Shown here: in pieces, positions 14,148-22,396 of the stretch
Layout of the letters: each line of letters begins with the position of its first letter
Position numbering within the stretch: position 1 is the stretch's first letter
Source of the DNA: an uncultured Pseudomonadales bacterium
GTDB taxonomy: Bacteria > Pseudomonadota > Gammaproteobacteria > Pseudomonadales > Azotimanducaceae
Direction: 5' to 3'
Length of the DNA stretch: 44,190 nt
Assembly (NCBI GenBank): GCA_937921865.1
Contig: CAKZWF010000013.1
Span: 1-44,190, forward strand
Notes under the pieces: generated by a model
What the model saw: the letters and a program-made list of their open reading frames with translations, nothing else
What the model was told of the DNA's origin: nothing
The model's database searches: none
Made by a program: the position numbers and the translations under genes

Positions 14148-16724
14148 ATGTGGTACCGGTATTCGACAGTTCTGCTGTCGGTGTTTATTTCTTCTTTTGT
14201 CTGGGCGCAAGCCAACGATCCCCAGGTTGCTGATGCCAGTGACCTGCCTTTGGTTTCTATCACGGACATACCAAGCTACGACTATCCGCAACGGCGCGAA
14301 CAGGATGGCTATTCGCTGGTATTGCACGCTCCGCAGATCCGCAGCTGGCCTGAGTTCAAAACCTTCGAAGCGCTGATGGCGATAGAGCTCACCCCGCCCG
14401 ATGGCGCTGCCAAGGCGCTCGGGACTCTGACGATTGCCGGTGCGACACAAGTCGATCTGTCACGGCGAATTGTGGTGGTCACCGGCCACAAGATCAGTGA
14501 TGTCAGATTTTCAGGATCCGCAGCAGACGAATACGAAGCTGTGGTCGAAAAGCTGGCGACCCGTAAACAGCTCGATATCCCGCTCGATTACTTTCTCTCA
14601 CAGCTGGCGGAAGACGTACTGTCAGATCCACCACCACCAGGTTTCAACACCGCACCGCCGGTGATCCACGTGGCCTCGTCACCGACTCTGCTGCTGCTGG
14701 TAAACGGCGCCCCGGTGCTCAGTGATGTTGGTGATTCCGGTCTGAAAGTCATCGTCAATGCTAACTGGCCCGTGTACCAGGATGCCGCAGGCAGCGGACC
14801 GCTCTATCTGCTCAATAAAACCGTATGGCTGACCGCAGACAGCCTGGATGGTAAATGGCAGCAAGCGCAATCACTGCCAGCGTCTTTCTCGAAAATCCCT
14901 GAAGGCGACGAGTACGCGGCTGCACGCGCAGCACTGCCGTTCAAGAAATCCAGTGAGCCAAGCCCTGCGATCATCTACACCGAGAAACCGGCGGAACTGA
15001 TCGTTACGCAAGGCAAACCAGCTCTTGAGTCGATTGCCGATACAGATGGGTTGAGCTATGTCGACAATACCGACAGCCCGCTGTTTCAGCTGGATCGGAC
15101 CTGGTACTTCCTGGTGGCCGGGCGCTGGTTCACGACTAACGATCTGAACAAAGGTCCCTGGCAATACACCCCTGAACTGCCTGAGGCGTTTTCGCTGATT
15201 CCGGAAGACAGCGCAATGGCCTCCGTGCGGGCGTCCGTGCCCGGCACCGTTGAAGCGAAGATGGCCTCGCTCGAGGCGCTGCTGCCAACCACTCAACAGG
15301 TAGCCCGGGATGCCCAGCCGCCGGTAGAAATCACCTATGCCGGAGATCCTCAGTTCGAAGCCATACCTGATACGCAAGTCAGTCGGGCGGTGAACTCGGG
15401 ATTCGACATCATTCAGTTCGGAAGCGTCTATTATCTGTGTTACTCGGCGATCTGGTATCAGTCCGACTCGCCGCTGGGTCCCTGGGCCGTAGCCGCTTCG
15501 GTACCCGATGAGATCTACGCAATTCCGCCAAGTTCACCTGCGTACAACGTAACGCAGGTTACCGTGGCGCAGAGTACGCCAACCACTGTGGTCTACAGCT
15601 ACCCGCCTGCCTATTCATCGAGTGTGTACGTGGTGTACGGCACCCCCTACTACGGCACTGGCTGGTACTACCCGCCCTATATCTACGGTCCCTACTATTA
15701 CCCTTACTGGGGTTCTTATGGCCATGGCAGCTGGTACAACCCGAACACGGGCGGCTACGGCTCTCGTTCAGTCTGGTATGGCCCATACGGCGGTTATTCC
15801 TACACCCAGGGCTACAACGGCAAAACGGGTCGCTACGGTTATGTTGAAACCGCCTGGGACGGGGATGAGTGGGCCAGTCACTCCGAAAAATACAATCCGC
15901 GCACCGGTGTCGGCACCGAAACCAATCGCTACTACGACGAAGACAAAAACAAATCCGAGATGGATCGCCGCGTCGAGCGTGGCGACCAATGGGTGGAGAC
16001 CGAGCGGGACGTCAACTGGGGTGAAGGAACTTCCCAGACCAAGCGGGAAACCTCTGGCGGCGGCTCCAGCAACATCAAGCGTGAGTATGACGATGGCACG
16101 GTAACCAGTTCCGGCACCATCAAAACAGGCGACGGTGAAGAGTTCCAGGTCGAGGGTGAGCGGGACCGGCAGGGTGGCAGTGCGACACTCACCGGCGATG
16201 ATCGATCAGCCCAGCTGAATACCGAGCGCAACAACGGCCGCAGTGTCACCACCATAGACGGCTCCGAAGGTGGCCAGGCTAAATCCATCTCCGGACAGGG
16301 ACCCGGCCGAACCACCGTTGGCCAGAGCGGCAGTGGCGATCTCTATGCCGGCCACAACGGCAATGTCTTTAAAAAAACCGATGACGGCTGGCAGAAGCAC
16401 GAAGACGGCAACTGGAACTCGGTCGATACCCCCGACCGGCCCAGACAGGAGTCAACCAGCTTCTCCGAATATCAGAAGCAGCGGGAAGCGGCCGGCACGC
16501 AGGGGCAACAGCGTGACCGCGGGACCTTTGAGCAGCGTGCCCAGCAGCGTCAGCAGTCAGGCACTCAGATGCAGCGCGGCTCTTACAGCGGTAACCGAGA
16601 TCTATCCCAGTTGAACCGGGACCATTCAGCCCGGCAGCGTGGCAGCCGCCAGTTTCGGCAACGGGCGGGCGGTATGCAGCGCGGTGGATTTCAGCGGCGG
16701 GGCGGGGGTCGCAGACGGCGTTGA
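14148..16724 (+). CDS. Large secreted protein with three internal repeats and a Tyr/Gly/Arg-rich tail
   Basis: Exported protein of about 858 residues. A signal peptide (to about FVWAQA) is followed by an N-terminal domain (about 35-165). Then come three roughly 95-residue modules at about 173-265, 274-367 and 392-475. Each opens with a Pro-x-Ile/Val-type strand and ends with a W-rich segment (KWQQ, GPWQY, GPWAV) and LPxxF/VPDEI-xxIP. Residues 480-560 are extremely Tyr/Gly/Pro-rich (YGTPYYGTGWYYPPYIYGPY). The remainder is Gln/Gly/Arg-rich and ends in a run of Arg and Gly. Databases often label similar proteins carbohydrate-binding family V/XII, but no enzyme site is visible. Low complexity and secretion suggest a surface or matrix protein. 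No lipobox or LPXTG-type anchor is seen. Confidence 0.8.
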   Translation: MWYRYSTVLLSVFISSFVWAQANDPQVADASDLPLVSITDIPSYDYPQRREQDGYSLVLHAPQIRSWPEFKTFEALMAIELTPPDGAAKALGTLTIAGATQVDLSRRIVVVTGHKISDVRFSGSAADEYEAVVEKLATRKQLDIPLDYFLSQLAEDVLSDPPPPGFNTAPPVIHVASSPTLLLLVNGAPVLSDVGDSGLKVIVNANWPVYQDAAGSGPLYLLNKTVWLTADSLDGKWQQAQSLPASFSKIPEGDEYAAARAALPFKKSSEPSPAIIYTEKPAELIVTQGKPALESIADTDGLSYVDNTDSPLFQLDRTWYFLVAGRWFTTNDLNKGPWQYTPELPEAFSLIPEDSAMASVRASVPGTVEAKMASLEALLPTTQQVARDAQPPVEITYAGDPQFEAIPDTQVSRAVNSGFDIIQFGSVYYLCYSAIWYQSDSPLGPWAVAASVPDEIYAIPPSSPAYNVTQVTVAQSTPTTVVYSYPPAYSSSVYVVYGTPYYGTGWYYPPYIYGPYYYPYWGSYGHGSWYNPNTGGYGSRSVWYGPYGGYSYTQGYNGKTGRYGYVETAWDGDEWASHSEKYNPRTGVGTETNRYYDEDKNKSEMDRRVERGDQWVETERDVNWGEGTSQTKRETSGGGSSNIKREYDDGTVTSSGTIKTGDGEEFQVEGERDRQGGSATLTGDDRSAQLNTERNNGRSVTTIDGSEGGQAKSISGQGPGRTTVGQSGSGDLYAGHNGNVFKKTDDGWQKHEDGNWNSVDTPDRPRQESTSFSEYQKQREAAGTQGQQRDRGTFEQRAQQRQQSGTQMQRGSYSGNRDLSQLNRDHSARQRGSRQFRQRAGGMQRGGFQRRGGGRRRR

Positions 16725-16973
16725 GTGACGCTGTCCGCCAAGGATGGATTTAGCCTGTCCGCGCCCCGGGCTATCTATGACGTAGTCACCGTGACCAACT
16801 GTTAGGCAAAACACCCGATAGTGGCCGGGAACCGTACTGCGGCCATACTCGAAAGCCAGCGGCCATAAGCCTTGGGGGACATTGAGCTGCTGGCCTGAAA
16901 ATTGCTCTAATATTGGCTCAGTTGTCTTTGGTGGCTTGGCTGAGCTTGACTTGCCGATAACAGGAGAGTTTGC

Positions 16974-17390
16974 ATGACCCAACATCTACCCGGGGACATT
17001 GTGTCCCGGCGCAAAGGGTTTGTGATGCACAAGGGTGTGGTACTCAGGGACGGCCGCATTCTGCACAACACGCCGTTTCGTGGCGAACACACCTGCAGTG
17101 AAGAAGAGTTTCGCGCGGGTAAGCGGCTGCATGTGTCCCGTGTTCCGCTGGAGACCCGGCGACAGGCGCTGCACAAGGCTGAGCGGCATGAGCCCCGTGG
17201 CTACAATCTGTTGACCAACAACTGCGAACACACCGCGCACCGCACCGTCCATGGTCGCGCAGAAAGCCCGCAGCTGAAATCCTGGGCCGCTGGGATTGCG
17301 GTCGGGGCGGTGACCTTTGCTCTGACCCGGCATCCGGCACTCACTGCGGCGGGTTATGCGCTTGGACGTTCGTTAGGAAACAAGTTCTGA
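16974..17390 (+). CDS. LRAT-like (NlpC/P60-related) protein with C-terminal membrane segment
   Basis: A 138-residue protein with the permuted papain-like fold of the LRAT/HRASLS group. The expected catalytic set is visible: H19 (MHKGVV), H31 (ILHNTP) and C84 in NNCEHTAH. The two histidines are 12 residues apart, as in human HRASLS enzymes (H23/H35), and NCEH is the classic motif. Residues 105-135 form a hydrophobic stretch, a likely membrane anchor, again as in HRASLS. LRAT-type enzymes are thiol acyltransferases or phospholipases acting on lipids. Bacterial members are mostly uncharacterised. GGAGAG precedes the ATG. Its end overlaps the convergent pseudouridine synthase by 18 bases. Confidence 0.82.
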   Translation: MTQHLPGDIVSRRKGFVMHKGVVLRDGRILHNTPFRGEHTCSEEEFRAGKRLHVSRVPLETRRQALHKAERHEPRGYNLLTNNCEHTAHRTVHGRAESPQLKSWAAGIAVGAVTFALTRHPALTAAGYALGRSLGNKF

Positions 17391-18080
17391 CGCTGCCACC
17401 GGTACGGGCAGCCATTCGCTGACCGGAATTGGTGCCCGGTAACTGCCGATTCCCGGCAGTACCAGCCGGTGACAGTGCAGCTGCAATCGGCTGGCCTGTT
17501 GGTTGGGATCAGCGGGTTTACCGTACAGGTGATCGCCGATAATTGGATAGCCTATCCAGGACAGATGCACTCGTAACTGATGGCTTCGACCGGTCCTGGG
17601 CTGGGCAAGCACCAGCGTTCGTTGATCGTGGCAGAGCAGTGGTCGTATCCGGGTCTGGCTGTCGAGCCCTTCGCTTCCTGGCACAGCAAGCTGCCAGCCT
17701 GCTTCGCTGCAGACAATATCGCTGCGATTTCCCGCCACCCGGTAGCGGCTTTTACGGCCTTTCTTCAGCGGCAGATTGATAAGCCCTCGTTGTGTGAGGT
17801 TACCGACCACCCAGCACAAATAGTATTTGCGAACGCTTCGGGTGAGAAACTGGTTGCTCAACCGTTTCTGCGCCTCGGCGTTGCGAGCCACCAGCAGAAC
17901 ACCGCTGGTACCCTTGTCCAGTCGATGAACCTGATAAGGTTTGCCACCGAGAGTCTGCGGCAGCACATCCCATAAACAGTCGGCACCACTACGGTCCCGG
18001 AGAAATGAGATGCCGGTGGGTTTACTCAATGCAACGAAGTCCGCACAGTCATACAGCAGTTCAGGGACCGGCGAGCTCAT
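17373..18080 (-). CDS. RluA-family RNA pseudouridine synthase
   Basis: Converts a uridine in RNA to pseudouridine. The protein is 235 residues from ATG 18080, chosen because GGAGG lies six bases upstream and because longer in-frame reading would run inside the preceding gene. The catalytic aspartate is in HRLDKGTSG (D55). LVLAQPRTGRSHQLRVHL and YPIIGDHLYG are the remaining RluA motifs. There is no N-terminal S4 domain, so it belongs to the short single-domain branch; the target position in rRNA or tRNA cannot be assigned. The start overlaps the stop of the M28-like gene by 20 bases. Confidence 0.9.
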   Translation of the reverse strand: MSSPVPELLYDCADFVALSKPTGISFLRDRSGADCLWDVLPQTLGGKPYQVHRLDKGTSGVLLVARNAEAQKRLSNQFLTRSVRKYYLCWVVGNLTQRGLINLPLKKGRKSRYRVAGNRSDIVCSEAGWQLAVPGSEGLDSQTRIRPLLCHDQRTLVLAQPRTGRSHQLRVHLSWIGYPIIGDHLYGKPADPNQQASRLQLHCHRLVLPGIGSYRAPIPVSEWLPVPVAASELVS

Positions 18081-19215
18081 CAGCCACCTCCACCACGAAG
18101 TTGCATAACCGGGCCGTGCGAGCAACATCCACAGAAGTGCCCAGTCGATCTTCAGGGTGGTGAAACCATTGATTGCTGCCAAGCAGCGAGACGAATGTGC
18201 CTCCGGCATCGAACACGTTGCGAGCTTCACCAAGCGGTCTCTGTCCAACAGCCGTTAAGCCAATGGGAGCCCCTGTCAGACTTTCGATTTGTTGCTGGCC
18301 CCGTGCCAGCCAGGCCGGATCAGAAGCCTGCCACAACAGGTGCCCGTTGCAGGCCGCAAAATTGGCGCCTAGGTGCAGCCAGGCGTGAGCGGCGACCACG
18401 AGGTCGGGATGTTTGTCGGTCAGGTGGTCGAGACCGAGGTGGCTGAGTTCGTGTCCGGTATTGGCAGTAAACATCACGTTCCGCGTTGGCCTGTGTTCTA
18501 TGAAGTGTCGTAAACAGGCTAGCCAGGCGCAGATACCGCCGCCACGTTCAGCAGTGCAGGTCCACCAGGCACTTTTCGGCGTCATGATGATCAGTGCCGG
18601 CAGCTCGGGGTGCTTGCCTGCGATGGTCGTCTGGATGTTTGCAGCGCTCGCGGGGACTGCAGTCAACTGCGCTGCCAGTTCGAGATCCAGGCCGTTGTCG
18701 GCAGCATCGAGCAGCCAGTGTGCAGCTTGAGAAGGTACCTGCAGCACCGGTGGACCAAATGGCTGGCGGAAGCTCTCCGCGTTCTGTACGGCGAGACCTG
18801 GGATGATCTGTTCGGCAGTGCTGATGGCAACAATTGCCTGATGATCAGTGCGCCGACGCGCAGTCTCAAGGTCAGCTGAACCACCCGGTGGGAAACGACA
18901 GATGGCGATGGCAGCGTGGCTGCCTAACGGTCCTGCGGGACCGCTGAGTGGCGTTGCATCTCGCTGTGGCCCGTCAAAACACGGCAGCCCTTCGACCCGA
19001 TGTTCGCCGTCGCTGACGAATGCGGACCCCGGGCAGCGTTGCGTAAAGTCGAACCAGTCTGTATCCGCTTGAGCCCCGGCCTGTGCAATCTGTTCACAGA
19101 GCCACAGGTTTGTCGCTGCATCCCCTGGGCTGCCGGTGCGATGGTCTTCGATAGCATCCCAGGCACGTAGGTCCCGTTCAATCTGAGAAGGTTCGGTGTG
19201 CATACCGGCTAACAT
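18061..19215 (-). CDS. M28-peptidase-like protein lacking the metal ligands
   Basis: A 384-residue protein (or 380 from ATG 19203) with the general plan of M28 zinc exopeptidases. It has an N-terminal lid with HRTGSPGDAATNLWLCEQ, a PA-like insert, and a C-terminal alpha/beta domain ending WFHHPEDR. The expected metal-site residues are largely absent. The H-x-D strand reads LIIMTPKSAWW, the second Asp position is replaced in TAERGGGICAW, and the EE pair reads TGHELSHLG with one Glu kept. Either the protein is catalytically dead or it uses a different site. No signal peptide is seen, so it is probably cytoplasmic. It is co-transcribed with the pseudouridine synthase. Confidence 0.7.
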   Translation of the reverse strand: MLAGMHTEPSQIERDLRAWDAIEDHRTGSPGDAATNLWLCEQIAQAGAQADTDWFDFTQRCPGSAFVSDGEHRVEGLPCFDGPQRDATPLSGPAGPLGSHAAIAICRFPPGGSADLETARRRTDHQAIVAISTAEQIIPGLAVQNAESFRQPFGPPVLQVPSQAAHWLLDAADNGLDLELAAQLTAVPASAANIQTTIAGKHPELPALIIMTPKSAWWTCTAERGGGICAWLACLRHFIEHRPTRNVMFTANTGHELSHLGLDHLTDKHPDLVVAAHAWLHLGANFAACNGHLLWQASDPAWLARGQQQIESLTGAPIGLTAVGQRPLGEARNVFDAGGTFVSLLGSNQWFHHPEDRLGTSVDVARTARLCNFVVEVADELAGP

Positions 19216-19258
19216 AGCCTGTTAAAGTTATGACATACAATCAGTGGGCCCGGCAGGC

Positions 19259-19759
19259 ATGAGTAAATTTCTGGTGTTTCTGAAAAAAGAATTCTTCGAA
19301 ATGCTGCCGCCAACCATCTTCTTCCTGGTGGTATTTCAGGCGGTGATACTGGCGCGATCAGTATTGGTGAGTGAATCAGATTTTACCATGACCACAGCGT
19401 CTGCTGCGCTGATGGGGGCGCTAGTCGTGGGTAAATCCATCCTTATTGCCGATGCGCTGCCACTCTTTAACTGGTATCGCGAGCCCAAGCTCATCTACAA
19501 CATCGTCTGGCGAATGTTCCTTTACCTCAATGTCGTGTTGGTGCTGCAGATTCTGGAGGAACTCATTCCTCTGATATCCAAACATGGCGATCTGGTATCC
19601 GCGCTGCAGAGTTTTGCGTCAGAAGTCGATTTCCCCCGGTTCTGGGTCACACATCTGGTGATGGCGCTGTTTCTAATGTTGTGGAGTTTTGTCACCGCGC
19701 TCATCGAAATTATCGGCCGTGAACCGTTGCTGAAAATACTCTTCGGTCGCGCTCGTTGA
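19259..19759 (+). CDS. Conserved membrane protein, four predicted helices
   Basis: Protein of 166 residues from ATG 19259; a GTG at 19244 would add five. Four hydrophobic segments are seen at about 18-38, 50-68, 82-105 and 130-152. Charged residues around SKFLVFLKKEFFEM (N-terminus) and the basic tail LFGRAR suggest both ends are cytoplasmic. The family is not recognised with confidence. No catalytic motif stands out. It is divergent from the M28-like gene (43 bases between starts) and is followed by the dehydrogenase with a 91-base gap, so it may be monocistronic. Confidence 0.7.
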   Translation: MSKFLVFLKKEFFEMLPPTIFFLVVFQAVILARSVLVSESDFTMTTASAALMGALVVGKSILIADALPLFNWYREPKLIYNIVWRMFLYLNVVLVLQILEELIPLISKHGDLVSALQSFASEVDFPRFWVTHLVMALFLMLWSFVTALIEIIGREPLLKILFGRAR

Positions 19760-19850
19760 CATGCTGTTGGATCACCCGAGGAATGCAGATTATGGGATGT
19801 TGTTGGAGGGCGGGTAACATGGTCACAGATTTGAACCTGAGGAGTCTTCA

Positions 19851-20930
19851 ATGCGTGCAGCAATAATGCGGGATCGCCAGCTGCTGGTGGCAGATATGGA
19901 CAGCCCCGAGCCACAGGCGGGTGAGGTGCTGGTTAAAACGGTCGCCTGCGGTATCTGCGGTTCAGATCTGCATGCGCTGAAGCACTTCGACCAATTTGTG
20001 GAAATGTCGTCAGGTCTGGGATCTTCACTTGAACCCGGTGCGGATCTGGTGATGGGCCATGAATTCTGCGTGGAAGTGCTCGATCACGGTCCGGACACTC
20101 AGAAGCTGCACCCGGCAGGGTCGCTGGTGTGTTCTGTGCCAATGACCATGCGGCAGGGTGCACCGATGACGGTCGGCTACTCTAACTCGGTGCCGGGCGG
20201 TTACGCTGAACAGATGGTGTTGTTTGAACCGATGCTGCTTGCTGTACCTAATGGGTTGCCGGCAGATCAGGCAGCGCTGACTGAACCCATGGCGGTCGGC
20301 TGGCATGCGGTTGCAAAAGCGGGCCTTACTGCAGGTGACGTCCCACTGGTGATCGGCTGTGGCCCGGTTGGCCTTGCGGTGATCAGCGCTCTGAAAGTCC
20401 AGGGTGTCGGCCCGATCATAGCCGCAGATTTTTCCGCGACCCGACGTGAGCTGGCGCTGGCCGTTGGTGCCGACATTGTGATTGATCCTGCCGAACATTC
20501 CCCCTACGACTCATGGCGCACAGCCGCAGCAGCCAGTGCGCAAAGCGCGCTTGCTGAGGCCAATCCACTGACCGGAGAGCGTCAGCTGCCCCCGGGAGTG
20601 TTCTTTGAGTGTGTGGGTGTGCCGGGTGTCATCGATCAGATGATGGTGGGCGCGGAGCGGGGCTGCCGTTTTGTTGTGGTGGGTGTCTGCATGGAATCTG
20701 ATCCGATACGGCCGCTGCTGGCCATCAGCAAAGAGCTGAGTCTGCAGTTTGTGCTTGGCTATTCGCCTGAAGAGTTTGCGCTGACCCTGAATCACATTGC
20801 CGAAGGCCGTATGCCCGTTGAGCCGTTGATTACCGGTCACGTCGGGCTCGACGGTGTCCCGCAGGCATTTGTTGATCTGGGTCACCCGGACAGACACGCC
20901 AAGATCATCGTTGAACCTGGTCGTACGTGA
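19851..20930 (+). CDS. Zinc-binding medium-chain alcohol dehydrogenase
   Basis: MDR-superfamily dehydrogenase of 359 residues. The catalytic zinc site is C36 in CGICGSDLH, H70/E71 in VMGHEF and probably E146 in LTEPMAVGWH. The NAD(P) Rossmann motif is GCGPVGLAV (about 170-178). The usual four-cysteine structural zinc loop between residues 85 and 115 is missing; this stretch reads GSLVCSVPMTMRQGAP with a single Cys. GGAG precedes the ATG. Its last codon overlaps the start of oxyR (GTGA), so the two are translated together. The substrate is unknown; an aldehyde or alcohol linked to oxidative stress is a guess from that coupling. Confidence 0.88.
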   Translation: MRAAIMRDRQLLVADMDSPEPQAGEVLVKTVACGICGSDLHALKHFDQFVEMSSGLGSSLEPGADLVMGHEFCVEVLDHGPDTQKLHPAGSLVCSVPMTMRQGAPMTVGYSNSVPGGYAEQMVLFEPMLLAVPNGLPADQAALTEPMAVGWHAVAKAGLTAGDVPLVIGCGPVGLAVISALKVQGVGPIIAADFSATRRELALAVGADIVIDPAEHSPYDSWRTAAAASAQSALAEANPLTGERQLPPGVFFECVGVPGVIDQMMVGAERGCRFVVVGVCMESDPIRPLLAISKELSLQFVLGYSPEEFALTLNHIAEGRMPVEPLITGHVGLDGVPQAFVDLGHPDRHAKIIVEPGRT

Positions 20931-21805
20931 ATCTTCGCGACCTGAAGTATCTGGTGGCCGTTGCCGAACACCGTCATTTCGGACGTGCTGCGGAGGCCTG
21001 TTTTGTCAGTCAGCCGACGCTGTCCACCCAGTTGAAGAAGCTGGAGGAAGAGCTGGGCGTGACGCTGATTGAGCGAACCAATCGTCAGGTCATGCTCACA
21101 CCCGTCGGCGCTGATATTGTTATCCGTGCCCAGCAGGTACTGCGCGACGTCAATGAGCTGGTGAATGCAGCCGAGGAGTACGCAGACCCGCTCGGCGGTG
21201 AATTCAGTCTCGGTATTATTCCGACGGTAGCACCCTACCTGTTGCCCAAAATTCTTGGGCCGATGCGCAAAGCATTTCCTAATCTGCAGATTAAACTCAC
21301 CGAAGGTCAGACCGCAGTCATCAGCCGGATGTTGCGTGATGGCGAGCTCGACGCAGTGATCCTGGCGCTGCCGCTGCACGAAGACAACGTGATTGAGGCC
21401 GAACTCTATCGCGAACCGTTCTATCTGGCCGTGTCCCGGCATCACCCGAAAGCGAAGAAGAAGACAGCCAGTCTGGATGATCTGGACAATGAGGAAGTGT
21501 TGTTGCTCGAAGACGGACACTGCCTTCGCGATCAGGCGCTGGAAGTCTGTGCGTCTCACAATGCAGTGGAGAACACCAACTTCCGGGCCACCAGCCTGGA
21601 AACCCTGCGGCAGATGGTCGCTGCGGATGCCGGTATTACGCTGATGCCGGAACTCGCTGTCGGTGCGCGCAGCAGCAGTGTCCGCTATCTACCATTTCGG
21701 GGTACACCACCACATCGAAACATCGGCCTGTGCTGGCGGCAGAGCTCCACCCGCGGGGCTCTGCTGGAACAGCTGGCCGAGGTGCTGAGCGCCGCAGTTT
21801 CCTAG
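20927..21805 (+). CDS. oxyR: OxyR, peroxide-sensing LysR-type regulator
   Basis: LysR-family activator of 292 residues. The N-terminal winged helix-turn-helix (MNLRDLKYLVAVAEHRHFGRAAEACFVSQPTLSTQLKKLE) matches OxyR closely. The sensing cysteines are both present at the canonical numbers, C199 and C208 in EDGHCLRDQALEVC, so peroxide should form the activating disulphide. It starts at GTG 20927, inside the dehydrogenase stop. Six bases after its own stop the convergent DUF3501 gene ends. A matching OxyR operator lies upstream of rubrerythrin at 24334-24370, making that operon a likely target. Confidence 0.96.
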   Translation: MNLRDLKYLVAVAEHRHFGRAAEACFVSQPTLSTQLKKLEEELGVTLIERTNRQVMLTPVGADIVIRAQQVLRDVNELVNAAEEYADPLGGEFSLGIIPTVAPYLLPKILGPMRKAFPNLQIKLTEGQTAVISRMLRDGELDAVILALPLHEDNVIEAELYREPFYLAVSRHHPKAKKKTASLDDLDNEEVLLLEDGHCLRDQALEVCASHNAVENTNFRATSLETLRQMVAADAGITLMPELAVGARSSSVRYLPFRGTPPHRNIGLCWRQSSTRGALLEQLAEVLSAAVS

Positions 21806-21811
21806 CCGGCT

Positions 21812-22393
21812 TCAGTCGAAGTCGGCGGCCAGACTCTGCTGCTGCTCAGGGGTCAAAGTGGCAGTTGCCGTCAGTGCCGGGTGATCGCTGCCAAACACGA
21901 CAGTCTCGCCAGCTTTGAATGCAGCGATGCTCTCGTCGCTGAGTTCGAAGCGCAGGAAATGCACGGCCGAGGTCTTTTCTTCCGTGGAACGCTCCAGATC
22001 TTCGTTGGCAATTGCATAAACCCTGGCGTGCTCACCAGCCTGAAGCCAGAGTTTGTGTTCCACACCCACCAGCGCTTCCAGCGCCTTGCGGCGCTCATCC
22101 GCATCAGAGTATTCGATCATGAAGGTCGCTTTCAGATTGCTGCCATCGGGAATCAGCGGATTGTATGCGCCCAGCTCTTCTTCGATGTCTTTGCCTTCGA
22201 AAATGCGTTCGGTGCGCAGCATTTCCTGAACCTGATACTTCATGGTCTTGAAATCTTCGAAGTACACAGTGGCATTTGCTCCCAGGGCGACCCGGCGGTG
22301 TTTCTTGTGGGCAATGACTTCAGTCCGAAAATCCGACCGTCGTTCCGCGTAGTCCTCGAGCGACCACAGCGCTGCTCGATCCAACTTACTCAT
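21812..22393 (-). CDS. DUF3501 family protein
   Basis: A 193-residue soluble protein. The opening LDRAALWSLEDYAERRSDFRTEVIAHKKHRRVALGANATVYFED and the central MLRTERIFEGKDIEEELGAYNPLIPDGSNLKATFMIEY are typical of DUF3501. The biochemical role is unknown. In many proteobacteria the family sits next to a rubrerythrin and a double-cluster Fe-S protein, exactly as here. The start is three bases after the Fe-S protein stop, with GGAG overlapping that stop, so it is the last gene of the operon. A part in peroxide or nitric-oxide defence is inferred from context only. Confidence 0.9.
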   Translation of the reverse strand: MSKLDRAALWSLEDYAERRSDFRTEVIAHKKHRRVALGANATVYFEDFKTMKYQVQEMLRTERIFEGKDIEEELGAYNPLIPDGSNLKATFMIEYSDADERRKALEALVGVEHKLWLQAGEHARVYAIANEDLERSTEEKTSAVHFLRFELSDESIAAFKAGETVVFGSDHPALTATATLTPEQQQSLAADFD

Positions 22394-22396
22394 TTC

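Noticed and set aside
16725..16973. The 249-base gap before the LRAT-like gene as a small RNA or riboswitch
   Set aside because: It holds a short repeated GCGGCCATA and a six-base inverted repeat, but no convincing hairpin-plus-T-run, promoter pair or known riboswitch core.
18081..18248. N-terminal extension of the pseudouridine synthase
   Set aside because: It lies inside the M28-like coding sequence, looks non-protein-like, and the internal ATG at 18080 has GGAGG in place.
19767..19795. TTGGAT-17-TTATGG as promoter of the dehydrogenase/oxyR unit
   Set aside because: The -10 match is too weak to support a call; the true promoter may be elsewhere in the 91-base gap.
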